DNA from: Hymenobacter duratus
GTDB lineage: Bacteria > Bacteroidota > Bacteroidia > Cytophagales > Hymenobacteraceae
DNA length: 64,000 nucleotides
Reading direction: 5' to 3'
NCBI RefSeq assembly: GCF_014698995.1
Contig: NZ_JACWZZ010000001.1
Location: 620,001-684,000 of the forward strand
Position numbers and translations under genes: made by a program. Below, piece by piece: positions 8,532-17,438 of the stretch. The stretch's first letter is position 1. Every line of letters begins with the position of its first letter. The notes under the pieces were generated by a model, which was given only the letters and a program-made list of their open reading frames with translations, searched no databases and was not told the DNA's origin.

Positions 8532-9923
8532 CTAGTGGCGCCCCAGCCAGTTTTCAGGGTTGAGGTTGGAGCTGTTGCGCCACACCTGAAACTGCACCTC
8601 GGAAGTGCCTTCGGAAGAGGTATATACCGTGCCGATCTGCTGGCGCATTTTTACGGTCTGGCCTTCGCTCACGCTCACACTCCGCAGCTTGGCGTACACC
8701 GTGAAATATTCGCCGTGCTGAATCATCACGATGTTGTTCATGCCCGGCACGCTGGCTACGGTCAGCACTTTGCCGTCGAAAATGGACCGCACTGCCTCGC
8801 CGGAACCAGTCTGAATATCGATGCCGCGGTTTTCTACTACCACGTTCTTGAGCACCGGATGATTGTGGCGGCCAAAGCGCTGGGAGATAAAGCCTTTGGC
8901 AACCGGCCAGAGCAGGCGGCCCCGGTTATCGGCGAAGGATGACGAAAGCACGGCTGTTTCCGGGGTCAGCGTCACCCGGTCAGTCCGGACGGGTTCAGCG
9001 GGCTCCGACGGCTCGGAGTATGTGCGCGCCGGCGCCTCCGTGGAAGTGCGGCCGGGTGTGGAAGAAATTGCCCGTTCGGCCCGTTCGCGGGCAGCGGCAC
9101 GAGCGGCGGCTTTGGCCGCAGCCACCCGGGCGGCACGGGCAATTTCTTCCCGCACCCGGTCCGCAATCAGGTTGTCGAGCCGGCTTATGGCGCGCTGGCG
9201 GTCGGCTAGTTCCTGCCGAAGCCCCTGTTCCTGTTTGCTGAGCTTGGTTACTACTTGGTCCTGCTGGGTTTTGAGCGTTACTAGGTTGTTCTTCTCGGCT
9301 ACCTGCGTGTTCAGGAGCTGGCCTTGCTGCTCCTGTTTCACTTTCAGGCCGTTGAGCTGCTGGCTCAGGCGCTGTTGGGTGCCTGCAATTTGTGCAGCTT
9401 GGGCCTGGCGCACTTCCGAGTATTGCCGGATGTAGCGCAGGCGCAACATAAATTGGTTGAAGGACTCCGCCGCAAACAGAAACATGATGCGGTTGTAGCT
9501 GTTGGCCGTTTTGGAGCCGGCATAGATAAGCCGGCCATACTCCGCCTTCAGCTGCTCCAGGTTCTGTTTGGTTTTCTGGACCTGCGTCTCGGTTTGCTGT
9601 ACATCGGTTTTGATGTAGTACAGCTCCGAGGAAATATTGCGGATGACGCCCTGCTGTACGGTCAGCTTTTCTTTCAGCGCATTCAGCTGGCCCAAAGAGG
9701 CCTCTTTCTGGCGTTGAGTTTGCTCCAGAATACGGCTGGTTTCCCGGATGCGGCGCAGAGTAGCCTGCCGTTCCCGCTCCAGCTGGGCCTTCGTCTTTTT
9801 GGTCGTCGTGGTACGCTTGGCTGTTTGTGCGCGCTGTGCCAGCAAGACACTATTCAGGCTGAGCGCTCCCAGCTGGCTGCACAGCAAGACAATTGCCAGC
9901 CAGCGCTTACTTCTTCCGGGCAT
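8532..9923 (-). CDS. EnvC-like murein hydrolase activator (coiled coil + degenerate LytM)
   Basis: A 463-residue exported protein. The signal peptide ends before Gln30 (NSVLLA then QRAQ). A long coiled coil fills about 45-265, and a LytM/peptidase M23 domain covers about 340-463 (GRLLWPVAKGFISQRFGRH ... NPENWLGRH). In active M23 enzymes zinc is held by HxGiDi and HxH motifs. Here these read NRGIDI and VQFQVW, so the zinc site is lost, as in E. coli EnvC, which activates amidases instead of cutting wall itself. It is therefore probably a regulator of an N-acetylmuramoyl-L-alanine amidase at division. Its start overlaps the end of the DUF4292 gene, so the two are translationally coupled. Confidence 0.88.
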   Translation of the reverse strand: MPGRSKRWLAIVLLCSQLGALSLNSVLLAQRAQTAKRTTTTKKTKAQLERERQATLRRIRETSRILEQTQRQKEASLGQLNALKEKLTVQQGVIRNISSELYYIKTDVQQTETQVQKTKQNLEQLKAEYGRLIYAGSKTANSYNRIMFLFAAESFNQFMLRLRYIRQYSEVRQAQAAQIAGTQQRLSQQLNGLKVKQEQQGQLLNTQVAEKNNLVTLKTQQDQVVTKLSKQEQGLRQELADRQRAISRLDNLIADRVREEIARAARVAAAKAAARAAARERAERAISSTPGRTSTEAPARTYSEPSEPAEPVRTDRVTLTPETAVLSSSFADNRGRLLWPVAKGFISQRFGRHNHPVLKNVVVENRGIDIQTGSGEAVRSIFDGKVLTVASVPGMNNIVMIQHGEYFTVYAKLRSVSVSEGQTVKMRQQIGTVYTSSEGTSEVQFQVWRNSSNLNPENWLGRH

Positions 9924-10680
9924 AGCCTTTTGGAATGGAGAACGGAAATTGCAGGCGCTCCTTGTCTACATCAACGGTACGGTAGCTGAGCGTAGCAGTG
10001 GTGGGTTTGTTCTGGCCCTGCTGAATCTGCAAAAGCGTATTGTAGGCGAAAGACTGCGGCGCCCGTTCCAACACCCGGAAATCGGTGTAGTCCACGGTTA
10101 CCTTGTTCTGAGTAGCCGGATCTTCTACTGTAAGCTGCTGCACGCGTGCCTTTCCCAACTCGATGAGCTGCTGCACAAGCAGGCCTACCTGCTCATAATT
10201 GACCCGCTGCATCGAGTTTTCCGTGGCCACTTTGGGTTCGGTGGCTGGGTCGAGAGGAGGGAGGTAGTTGCCAAGAAGCAGGGCCTGTAGCATGTCGAAG
10301 TTGACGGGCACATTCAGGCGTTTGCTCAGGTAGGCATAGTCACCGGCGTAATATTCGCGGTGCAGCTTATCTAGCACCTGCACTGAGTCGCGGGTGATAT
10401 AAGCGCGTACGCCCTCTAAGCCAATTAGTGAAGCCGAAATCCAGATGACACTGTCTTTGCGGATACGAACATTGATGTTGGCTGCCTGCTGGTTGCCTTG
10501 GTAATCGAACTGCGCTTTGCCTTTCGCCGATAGGAAGCGGAACTCCACATTGGTAGCGCGCACGGCTTCCGGTACAGGCCGCTTGGTGGCCGCCCCCGAT
10601 TTGGTAGGAACCGCTTTCCGGGTGCAGCTGCCCAGCAGGATGATGGCCAGAAGCAGGCTCAGCGCAATGTGTTTACTCAT
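9907..10680 (-). CDS. DUF4292 lipoprotein
   Basis: A 257-residue predicted lipoprotein. The signal MSKHIALSLLLAIILLGSC ends in a lipobox with lipidated Cys19. The mature part follows the DUF4292 pattern of Bacteroidota (FRFLSAKGKAQFDYQGN ... RKDSVIWISASLIGLEGVRAYITRDSVQVLDK ... LLLGNYLPPL), a beta-rich shape related to lipid-binding LolA/LolB-type folds; that link is structural inference. The ATG at 10680 was chosen over an upstream start at 10710 because it gives the lipobox. It overlaps the TPR gene end by 8 bases and the EnvC-like gene by 17 bases. The function is unknown, but the context points to envelope assembly. Confidence 0.87.
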   Translation of the reverse strand: MSKHIALSLLLAIILLGSCTRKAVPTKSGAATKRPVPEAVRATNVEFRFLSAKGKAQFDYQGNQQAANINVRIRKDSVIWISASLIGLEGVRAYITRDSVQVLDKLHREYYAGDYAYLSKRLNVPVNFDMLQALLLGNYLPPLDPATEPKVATENSMQRVNYEQVGLLVQQLIELGKARVQQLTVEDPATQNKVTVDYTDFRVLERAPQSFAYNTLLQIQQGQNKPTTATLSYRTVDVDKERLQFPFSIPKGYARKK

Positions 10681-12490
10681 ATAGTTTCTTGTCTTTGATT
10701 TTGCGGTCAATCAGGCTCGATGCACCGCCTATCTTTTTCGCCCGTAGCCATTCGGTGTGGGCTTTATCCTTGTCGCCAAGTTGGAACAACACGTCGCCGT
10801 AGTGCTCAATTACCGTGGCATCTTTGCTGGTAAGTAGTGCCTTTTCCAGATACTGCTTGGCGCCAGCATAGTCCTTCTGCTTATACAGCACCCAAGCGTA
10901 GGTGTCCAGATATGTGTCGTTATCAGGGAACTGCTTCACCAGCTTGCCCGACATTTCCTTGGCGCGGTCCAGCTTTTCGCCCCGCACCGATAGGAAGTAG
11001 CTGTAGTTGTTGAGAGCCTGTGCGTTGTTGGCATCAAATGTCAGCGCTGCCTCATAGGCCGCATCCGACTTGGCATACTCCTTTAACTCATGGTAGGCAT
11101 CACCAAGCTGGGTGTCAAACTGGGCTAGCAGCTCGGGGTTGTCGGTGGCCAGCTTGCGGCCATATTCCAGCGCTTTCACGCCTTTAGCGGGCTGCTTGTT
11201 CAGCACGTAGGCTACCCCATTATAAAACCAAAGCGGTGCCTGGTTCGGAAACAGCTCCAGCGCGCGGTCCGTGTGTCGCAGCAGCGAATCAGTCTGGTTC
11301 AGCTCCGCGTCAATCAATACTACCTGCTGCCAGATCTGGTAACGGGAATTATCAAGCTTAATGGCCTGCAAGTAGGTGTTGCGGGCGTCCTCTTTATGGT
11401 TGGTGAGGGTTTGAATGTCGCCGGCCACGGAGTAGGCTTTGGCTTCTTTCGGGTGTACCCGCACTGTAATGGCGGCTAGGTCTAGGGCTGTTTTCTCAAT
11501 CTTGGGATTGGGCAGCTGCTTAATGAAATCCACCAGCACACGCACCTTGTCATCAATATCAAGGCCCGGGCTTTCGAAGGCCAGCTTAATCTGCTTCTCC
11601 GACTCAGCGGCGTTGCCCTGCTGCCGGTACACATCGGCCAGAATCATGCGGGCCTGTGGACTCTCGGGGTCTTGGCGGAGGGCCTGTTCGGCTACCCGCA
11701 CAGCATCAGGCAGGCGGTTGTTGGCAGCATACATTTCGGCCTGCGCCAGCACGTAGCGTATTTCGTCGGGGTTGGCCTTGATCAAGGCTTCGCCTTCCAG
11801 CAGCGCCTTGTCGAGGTTGTTCTGTTTGAGGTAAATCTGCTGTTTCTTGAACGACACCTCATCCAGCGGGCCAAACTGCTTCTCAGCGCGTTCCAGTGTG
11901 GCCAGCGCCTCGTTCAGCTTGCCCTGGGCCAGATACAGATCTGCCAGATTAAAAAGGTAGTAGCCGGAGTCCGGCACATCCTGAATCAGCTGGGTATATA
12001 CTTTGGCAGCCTGGTCGTATTGCTTCTGCGAAGCGTAGGTCTGGGCCAGCAGCAGGTAATAGTAGGCGTTTTTGGGGTCGAGCTTGACAGCCGATTGCGC
12101 GAAGTTGCTGGCGTCTTTCAGGTTGCCGCTAAGCAGGTTGGTTTCGGCAATCTTGTAGCTAATGGCCGCATTACCAGGATTGAGGGCATACGCCTTCAGC
12201 AGCCGCTCCAGCGCCTTGTTGTAGTCCTCCAGAATCACATACTTCACTCCCTCCACGAAGAAGGCTTCACTGGCCTCACGGTCCTTTTCAGTGAGCTGGC
12301 GCTGGCTGCTGACGGCATCCAACTCGGCCCGACGGGCCAGTTCCTTGCGCTCTTTGCGGCTCAGCTTGCGGGGCTTGGCCTCTGCCTTCGGAGTGGCCGT
12401 AGTACCAGACTGGCTTTGCTGTGCCCTTCCCGGTTCGGGCAGGTACAGCAAAGCCAGCAGGAGGAATAGGGAAGGAAAAACGCGACGCAT
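10673..12490 (-). CDS. Tetratricopeptide-repeat protein, exported
   Basis: A 605-residue protein made almost entirely of TPR helices, with repeats visible from about 75 to 600 (for example EDYNKALERLLKAYALNPGN, DQAAKVYTQLIQDVPDSGYY and AKSDAAYEAALTFDANNAQA). A signal peptide ending before Gln24 (LPEPGRA then QQSQ) sends it to the periplasm. TPR solenoids hold protein partners, so a scaffold role for the adjacent lipoprotein and EnvC-like factor is a reasonable inference. It overlaps the DUF4292 gene and follows the nucleotidyltransferase gene after 114 bases. Confidence 0.9.
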   Translation of the reverse strand: MRRVFPSLFLLLALLYLPEPGRAQQSQSGTTATPKAEAKPRKLSRKERKELARRAELDAVSSQRQLTEKDREASEAFFVEGVKYVILEDYNKALERLLKAYALNPGNAAISYKIAETNLLSGNLKDASNFAQSAVKLDPKNAYYYLLLAQTYASQKQYDQAAKVYTQLIQDVPDSGYYLFNLADLYLAQGKLNEALATLERAEKQFGPLDEVSFKKQQIYLKQNNLDKALLEGEALIKANPDEIRYVLAQAEMYAANNRLPDAVRVAEQALRQDPESPQARMILADVYRQQGNAAESEKQIKLAFESPGLDIDDKVRVLVDFIKQLPNPKIEKTALDLAAITVRVHPKEAKAYSVAGDIQTLTNHKEDARNTYLQAIKLDNSRYQIWQQVVLIDAELNQTDSLLRHTDRALELFPNQAPLWFYNGVAYVLNKQPAKGVKALEYGRKLATDNPELLAQFDTQLGDAYHELKEYAKSDAAYEAALTFDANNAQALNNYSYFLSVRGEKLDRAKEMSGKLVKQFPDNDTYLDTYAWVLYKQKDYAGAKQYLEKALLTSKDATVIEHYGDVLFQLGDKDKAHTEWLRAKKIGGASSLIDRKIKDKKLYE

Positions 12491-12604
12491 GAAGACAGGA
12501 GCGCGGAGCAGATCCGCCAGTCAGAAGAAACGGAAGAAGGTCAAGATACCCAAAACGGCGGAATGGCCCCGCGCTTCTGCGTAACGTAAGCGGCTACTAA
12601 ATTA

Positions 12605-13615
12605 TCATACGCGCAGCGTATTGTAGTCGCCCAAGCTCAGGTCGTCAGGGGTGCTGGCCACGGTGGCAAAGTTGCCAATCATGGAATTGGTGACATTGGC
12701 GTGAAGCACCGTGGCCGATTGCTGCACGATGGAATTCGTAATAACAGACCCACGCACGTTGGTTTGGTTGCCCAGCGAAACGTGTGGGCCTACTACCGAA
12801 TCCGTGATAATTACGCCTTCGCCCACATACACTGGCGGAATCAGAACGGAGTTGGTCACCTTGGCTGAGTCAGCTACCAGGTTTTCACCACGCTCCTGCA
12901 GGTACTCCAGGTAGCGTTGGTTGGTGAAAACGGTAGCGTCTTTGTTGCCGCAGTCAAGCCATTCCGTAACGCGGCCGGGCACGAACGTAGTGCCCTTGTT
13001 TTTCATGTTTTCGAGGGCATTGGTGAGCTGGTACTCGCCTTTGTCCATGATGTTGTTGTCGAGCAGGTACTGCAGTTCGCTGCGCAGATACTCGCCGTCC
13101 TGGAAATAGTAGATGCCGATAATGGCTAGGTCTGATACAAACTCCTGAGGCTTTTCGACGAAGTCTGTAATCTGGCCCTGCTCATTCAGCTTGACCACGC
13201 CAAAGGGTTTCGGGTCGTCTACTTTCTGCACCCAGATGGTGCCGGGCACGCTGGAATCAAGTGTAAAATCTGCCTTGAAGAGCGTGTCGGCGAAGGCTAC
13301 TACCACGGGGCCAGTCAGGGCGCTTTGAGCACATAGAATAGCGTGTGCCGTGCCCAGCGGCTCGTCCTGGTAATGAATCGTGCCCTTGGCGCCTACTGAC
13401 TCTGCAATCTTCACAAGGCTTTTCTCCACCTCTGCTCCAAAGCGGCCAATGATGAATGCTACTTCCTGCACCGGCTCGCCGCATACTTTGGCGATATCCT
13501 CCACCAGACGCTGCACAATGGGTTTGCCAGCAATGGGAATGAGTGGTTTCGGAACAGTGAGGGTGTGCGGGCGCATACGCTTGCCCATGCCTGCCATCGG
13601 GACAATGATTCTCAT
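12605..13615 (-). CDS. Sugar-phosphate nucleotidyltransferase with left-handed beta-helix tail
   Basis: A 336-residue cytosolic enzyme joining a sugar 1-phosphate to a nucleotide, for polysaccharide precursors. The nucleotidyltransferase domain (about 1-240) opens with the GxGxRxxP-type loop MAGMGKRMRPHTLTVPKPL, followed by DTLFKADF and the conserved VEKP. A hexapeptide-repeat tail follows (VYVGEGVIITDSVVGPHVSL ... GSVITNSIVQQSATV). The exact sugar and nucleotide cannot be read; glucose-1-phosphate thymidylyl- or uridylyltransferase, or a GlmU-like role without the usual acetyltransferase length, are all possible. It sits between dut and the TPR gene in the envelope cluster. Confidence 0.9.
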   Translation of the reverse strand: MRIIVPMAGMGKRMRPHTLTVPKPLIPIAGKPIVQRLVEDIAKVCGEPVQEVAFIIGRFGAEVEKSLVKIAESVGAKGTIHYQDEPLGTAHAILCAQSALTGPVVVAFADTLFKADFTLDSSVPGTIWVQKVDDPKPFGVVKLNEQGQITDFVEKPQEFVSDLAIIGIYYFQDGEYLRSELQYLLDNNIMDKGEYQLTNALENMKNKGTTFVPGRVTEWLDCGNKDATVFTNQRYLEYLQERGENLVADSAKVTNSVLIPPVYVGEGVIITDSVVGPHVSLGNQTNVRGSVITNSIVQQSATVLHANVTNSMIGNFATVASTPDDLSLGDYNTLRV

Positions 13616-13728
13616 CTGGTAAGTTGGTTATGAGGAGTTTGGATGGTGAATTGTAAAAATATCTATTGAATCTTCTGTAGCAGAGCCGCTAACAGCATGT
13701 CAGCTTCTCCCTTCTCGACTCAATATGG

Positions 13729-14163
13729 CTACTGCACGCCTGTGCTGCCGTAGCCGCCCGCGCCGCGTTGCGTTTCGCTCAGCATCTCGGCCGGCTGCCA
13801 CGAAACGACTTCGTGCCGGGCCACAACCAACTGGGCAATACGCTCGCCATCCTGTATCACGAACTCCGTGTCGGAAAGGTTTACCAGCAGCACCTTCAGT
13901 TCGCCACGATAGTCAGCATCAATGGTACCCGGACTGTTCACGATACCGATTCCGTGCTTGTAGGCAAGGCCGCTGCGAGGCCGCACCTGCACCTCATAGC
14001 CCACCGGAATTTCCATAAACAGACCAGTTGGAACCAGGGCGCGCTGCAGGGGCTTCAACGTAATAGGCGCCTCCAGGTTGGCACGTACATCAAGGCCGGC
14101 GGCATGGGCTGTCTGGTACTCGGGCAGCGGATGGTGGGAACGGTTGATAACGGGAATCTGCAT
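13729..14163 (-). CDS. dut: dUTP diphosphatase
   Basis: A 144-residue trimeric dUTPase that hydrolyses dUTP to dUMP, keeping uracil out of DNA and feeding dTMP synthesis. All five motifs are present: AGLDVRA (I), RPRSGLA (II), [10 protein letters not shown] (III), RIAQLV (IV) and [10 protein letters not shown] (V). The ATG at 14163 gives the normal length. The open frame continues upstream to 14223, but a TAnnTTTG promoter box lies only 4 bases before this ATG, so the message is nearly leaderless. It lies in the envelope cluster with a flippase gene upstream. Confidence 0.96.
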   Translation of the reverse strand: MQIPVINRSHHPLPEYQTAHAAGLDVRANLEAPITLKPLQRALVPTGLFMEIPVGYEVQVRPRSGLAYKHGIGIVNSPGTIDADYRGELKVLLVNLSDTEFVIQDGERIAQLVVARHEVVSWQPAEMLSETQRGAGGYGSTGVQ

Positions 14164-14167
14164 AAGA

Positions 14168-14175
14168 CAAAGGTA
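14168..14175 (-). promoter_or_regulatory. -7 box (TACCTTTG) directly before dut
   Basis: Read on the minus strand as TACCTTTG, it ends 4 bases before the dut ATG. This implies a leaderless or near-leaderless transcript. Confidence 0.55.
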
Positions 14176-14263
14176 GTTTTTGATTACTCGTTTTGATTGC
14201 CCAGTCAATTCAGACAGACTCACGCGAGGTAATTGGTTGTGCAGAGGATGACAGCACCCGCGG

Positions 14264-15769
14264 CTAGCGCCGGGCTAGCACACGCTGCGGCTTCTCGACG
14301 GCCACCATCAGCCCCAGGAACCCGGCGCATAGCAGCCCGTGCCACGCCTGTCGGAGCCAGTAGCTTTCCACCGAAACCAGCCAGCCCAGGGCCACTACAC
14401 CAGTGGCCACCAGCAGCCAGCCCAGCAGCCTCGCTACCGGGTACGGCACGGGAAAATGCCGTTCGCCCAGCCACCAGCAGATGGCTGCCATCATAAAGTA
14501 GCAGGCCAGCGTAGCCAGGGCCGAACCCATGTAGCCCAGCACCGGAATCAGCAGAAAGTTCAGTGCAATGGTCAGCACTGCGCCGGCGGCCCCTATGTAG
14601 GTGCCGTAGTAGGTCTTGTCTGTGAGCTTGAACCATACGGACAGGTTCCAATACACCCCCAGAAACAGATTGGCCAGCAACAGCACTGGTACGACTGCTA
14701 TACCCTCGCGGTATTCGGCACGCTTAAGAAACAGCTCCGCAAATACCTCCAGATTCACGCTGATGAACACAAAAATCAGGGCACAGCACAATGTGAACCA
14801 CTTCAGTACCTGCGCGAAAGTGGCTGGCGAATTTTTCTCGGTGCTTTGGGCAAAGAAGAACGGCTCGGCGGCGTAGCGGAACGCCTGAATCACGAGGCTC
14901 ATAAAGATGCTAAGCTTGTAGCAAGCTCCATAAATGCCTACGGCCGTCAGGCTGCTCTTGCCGGGATAGAAGCCTTCCGGCAGCCAGGTCGGCAGCAGAA
15001 TCCGGTCCAGTGTCTCGTTGACCATGCCAGCGAGGCCCATCAGCATGATAGGGTAGGCGTAGGTGAGCAATGGGCGCAATGGTTCCAGGCTCAGACGGAA
15101 CCGGAAAGCGGCCAATTCGCGGCCTAGCAGCAGCAGTGTGAAGGCGCTAGCTGCCAGGTTGGCCAAGAACACGTAGCCAACGCCGATGGTGGGGTCGTAG
15201 AGGCGTGTTACCAGCGGCTGCAAGCCAGTCAGGTATTTGCCAGCCAGCACATCGGGGCACACTACAATAAAAAACAGGTTCAGCCCTACGTTCAGCAGAA
15301 TATTGGCCATGCGAATGGCGGCAAACTTGCGGGCCTTGTTTTCCAACCGAAGGCGGGCAAACGGAATAGCCGCCACCGCATCGAGGCCCAAAATCAGGGC
15401 CAGCCACACGGCATACCGCTCGTGGCCGGGCGGCAACCCCAGCAGCTGCAGCAATGGGCCAGCTTGCCACGCCAGCAGCCCAGCAAGCACCACGCTGCTA
15501 ACCAATAACAGGCTAAGCACTCTGTCATAGAGAAGTTGCCGGTCGGCACCAGCCCGGTTGGCGAAGCGGAAAAACGTCGTTTCCAGACCGTACGTGAATA
15601 CCACGTTCAGGAAAGATACGTAGGCGTAGAGTCCGGTCACAATGCCGTATTCGGCTGCCGCAAAGCGGGCCGTGTACACGGGTACCAGCAAATAGGTGAG
15701 CACCCGGCCCACAATACTGCTGATACCGTACACGGCGGTCTGCGAGGCAAGCTTCTTCGCTACGCTCAT
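14264..15769 (-). CDS. Wzx-type polysaccharide/lipid flippase
   Basis: A 501-residue integral membrane protein of the MOP superfamily (polysaccharide-transport, Wzx/MATE-like), with about 12-14 hydrophobic helices. It opens with the family-typical [27 protein letters not shown]. Such proteins flip undecaprenyl-linked glycan units across the inner membrane; the exact glycan is unknown. Its neighbours (dut, sugar-nucleotide transferase, TPR, DUF4292, EnvC-like) on the same strand support an envelope role. No polymerase or glycosyltransferases lie next to it. Confidence 0.9.
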   Translation of the reverse strand: MSVAKKLASQTAVYGISSIVGRVLTYLLVPVYTARFAAAEYGIVTGLYAYVSFLNVVFTYGLETTFFRFANRAGADRQLLYDRVLSLLLVSSVVLAGLLAWQAGPLLQLLGLPPGHERYAVWLALILGLDAVAAIPFARLRLENKARKFAAIRMANILLNVGLNLFFIVVCPDVLAGKYLTGLQPLVTRLYDPTIGVGYVFLANLAASAFTLLLLGRELAAFRFRLSLEPLRPLLTYAYPIMLMGLAGMVNETLDRILLPTWLPEGFYPGKSSLTAVGIYGACYKLSIFMSLVIQAFRYAAEPFFFAQSTEKNSPATFAQVLKWFTLCCALIFVFISVNLEVFAELFLKRAEYREGIAVVPVLLLANLFLGVYWNLSVWFKLTDKTYYGTYIGAAGAVLTIALNFLLIPVLGYMGSALATLACYFMMAAICWWLGERHFPVPYPVARLLGWLLVATGVVALGWLVSVESYWLRQAWHGLLCAGFLGLMVAVEKPQRVLARR

Positions 15770-15896
15770 TTAATATGGTACTGATGACGATTGTGCAGCG
15801 GCACAACCGGAGTATCTCGCCAAAGCAAAGAGCCTGTTCTAACCCAAAAAAGGGCTTTGCCAAACCGCTGCATGGGCGTTGTTGCTTCGTTCTCTA

Positions 15897-16688
15897 CTAG
15901 TTGCCGGTAAATGCCGCCGGGCGCTTTTCCAGAAACGCCTGAGTGCCTTCTTTGAAGTCATCGGAGGCAAAACACTGCCCGAAGGCATTGGCTTCTACTT
16001 GGTAGCCGTGGCGCTCATCTGCATAATAGGCATTCACGCTGTCGATGACCAGCCCAACGGCCAGAGGCGCTTTGCTTAGAATGCGGCCCAGCAAAGCCCG
16101 GGTAAAGTCCATCAGCTCAGCGGCCGGCACCACATGGTTCGCCAAACCAAGACGCAGGGCTTCATCAGCTTTTATCATGTCGGCGGTCAGCATCAATTCC
16201 AGTGCTTTTCCTTTGCCCACCAGCTGCGTAAGGCGCTGCGTACCGCCATAGCCCGGAATCAGGCCCAGGTTCACTTCCGGCTGGCCAAAACGGGCCGTAT
16301 CAGCAGCAATACGCATATGGCAAGCCATAGCCAACTCGCAGCCTCCGCCCAATGCAAAGCCATTAACGGCAGCAATAACCGGTTTCGGGCTTTCCTCAAT
16401 AGCGCAGAATACTTCCTGGCCTGATTCTGACGCTCGGCGCGCCAACGACTCACTCTCAACAGCCGCTAGTTCGGCAATATCTGCTCCGGCCACAAACGCC
16501 TTTTCTCCGCTCCCGGTCAGAATAATGCCGCGCACGGCGGTATCATCGAGGGCCAACTGCATTGCCATGCCGATTTCCTTAATCGTGGCAGCATTCAGTG
16601 CATTCAGCTTGGAAGGGCGGTTCAGCGTGATGGTCAGGATGCCGGATGCAGCATCAAGGTCATACAGCAGATTGTCGAAAGTGGCCAT
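15897..16688 (-). CDS. Enoyl-CoA hydratase/isomerase (crotonase family)
   Basis: A 263-residue crotonase-fold enzyme that probably hydrates 2-enoyl-CoA in fatty-acid or amino-acid breakdown. Both catalytic glutamates of true hydratases appear to be present, in FALGGGCELAMA and in GQPEVNLGLIPGYGGTQRL. The oxyanion-hole segments SGEKAFVAGADIAEL and NGFALGG are also intact. The N-terminus (MATFDNLLYDLD...ILTITLNRPSKLNALN) is standard. A TATCTTTG promoter box lies about 30 bases upstream. No other beta-oxidation genes are nearby, so the pathway is not fixed. Confidence 0.93.
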   Translation of the reverse strand: MATFDNLLYDLDAASGILTITLNRPSKLNALNAATIKEIGMAMQLALDDTAVRGIILTGSGEKAFVAGADIAELAAVESESLARRASESGQEVFCAIEESPKPVIAAVNGFALGGGCELAMACHMRIAADTARFGQPEVNLGLIPGYGGTQRLTQLVGKGKALELMLTADMIKADEALRLGLANHVVPAAELMDFTRALLGRILSKAPLAVGLVIDSVNAYYADERHGYQVEANAFGQCFASDDFKEGTQAFLEKRPAAFTGN

Positions 16689-16718
16689 GCAGAAGGAAGA
16701 AATAGATCAGCGGATGAG

Positions 16719-16726
16719 CAAAGATA
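16719..16726 (-). promoter_or_regulatory. -7 box (TATCTTTG) for the enoyl-CoA hydratase gene
   Basis: Matches TAnnTTTG on the minus strand and implies a leader of about 24 bases before the ATG at 16688. Confidence 0.5.
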
Positions 16727-16913
16727 GCGCAAAACGCCAGCCCTCATGCCCGCGGCCCTACCGGCTATGGAGCCAGGGAGGGCAGGTAAAAAAAGGGCAG
16801 AAAATGCTCTTACTATTTTGATACTACTGAACTAACCCGGACTGTAGAAGGAATTAAAAAGATATTATATTGCCCGAGTTCTATTCTCTCTTCCACCAAA
16901 ACCCTTCACGTAT

Positions 16914-17336
16914 ATGGGATTCGTTTCTGAGTTTAAGGAGTTCATTTCCAAAGGGAACGTGCTGGATCTGGCCGTAGGTGTTATCATCGGTGGGGCTTTT
17001 GGAAACATCGTCAAATCATTGACCGATGATATTCTGATGCCTGTGCTGAGCCTGCTCACCGGCGGAATGGATTTCAAAGATTGGTTCCTTGCGCTCGATG
17101 GCTCGACCTACAAAACGCTGGAGGAAGCGAAGAAAGCTGGGGCTGCCACCGTCAACTACGGACTGTTTCTGAACGCTGTCATTGCTTTCATACTGATGGC
17201 GTTTGCCATCTTCTGGATTGTGAAGCTGGCAAACCGCTTTAAGAAGCCGCAGGAAGTAATTGTTGCTGATCCGGGCCCAACTAAAGACCAGGTGCTGCTC
17301 ATGGAAATCCGGGATGCACTGCGCACCCGCAGCTAA
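16914..17336 (+). CDS. mscL: Large-conductance mechanosensitive channel
   Basis: A 140-residue inner-membrane channel that opens under membrane tension to release solutes during hypo-osmotic shock. The N-terminal amphipathic helix (MGFVSEFKEFISKGNVLDLA) leads into TM1 (VGVIIGGAFGNIVKSLTDDILMPVLS) with the gate-region signature. TM2 is at about 80-105 (GLFLNAVIAFILMAFAIFWIV), followed by a charged cytoplasmic helix (TKDQVLLMEIRDAL). Length and order match MscL. A terminator follows the stop. Confidence 0.96.
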   Translation: MGFVSEFKEFISKGNVLDLAVGVIIGGAFGNIVKSLTDDILMPVLSLLTGGMDFKDWFLALDGSTYKTLEEAKKAGAATVNYGLFLNAVIAFILMAFAIFWIVKLANRFKKPQEVIVADPGPTKDQVLLMEIRDALRTRS

Positions 17337-17361
17337 TACACCAGTTTCGATTGCCGCTTAT

Positions 17362-17408
17362 AAAGCCGGCCTTTTCTCTGCTGACTAGCGGGGCAGAGGC
17401 CGGCTTTT
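17362..17408 (+). terminator. Terminator after mscL
   Basis: AAAGCCGGCC (17362-17371) pairs with GGCCGGCTTT (17398-17407), followed by T residues, 25 bases after the mscL stop. Confidence 0.75.
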
Positions 17409-17438
17409 TGGCTCTCATTCACTTTCTCAGCCTACGCT

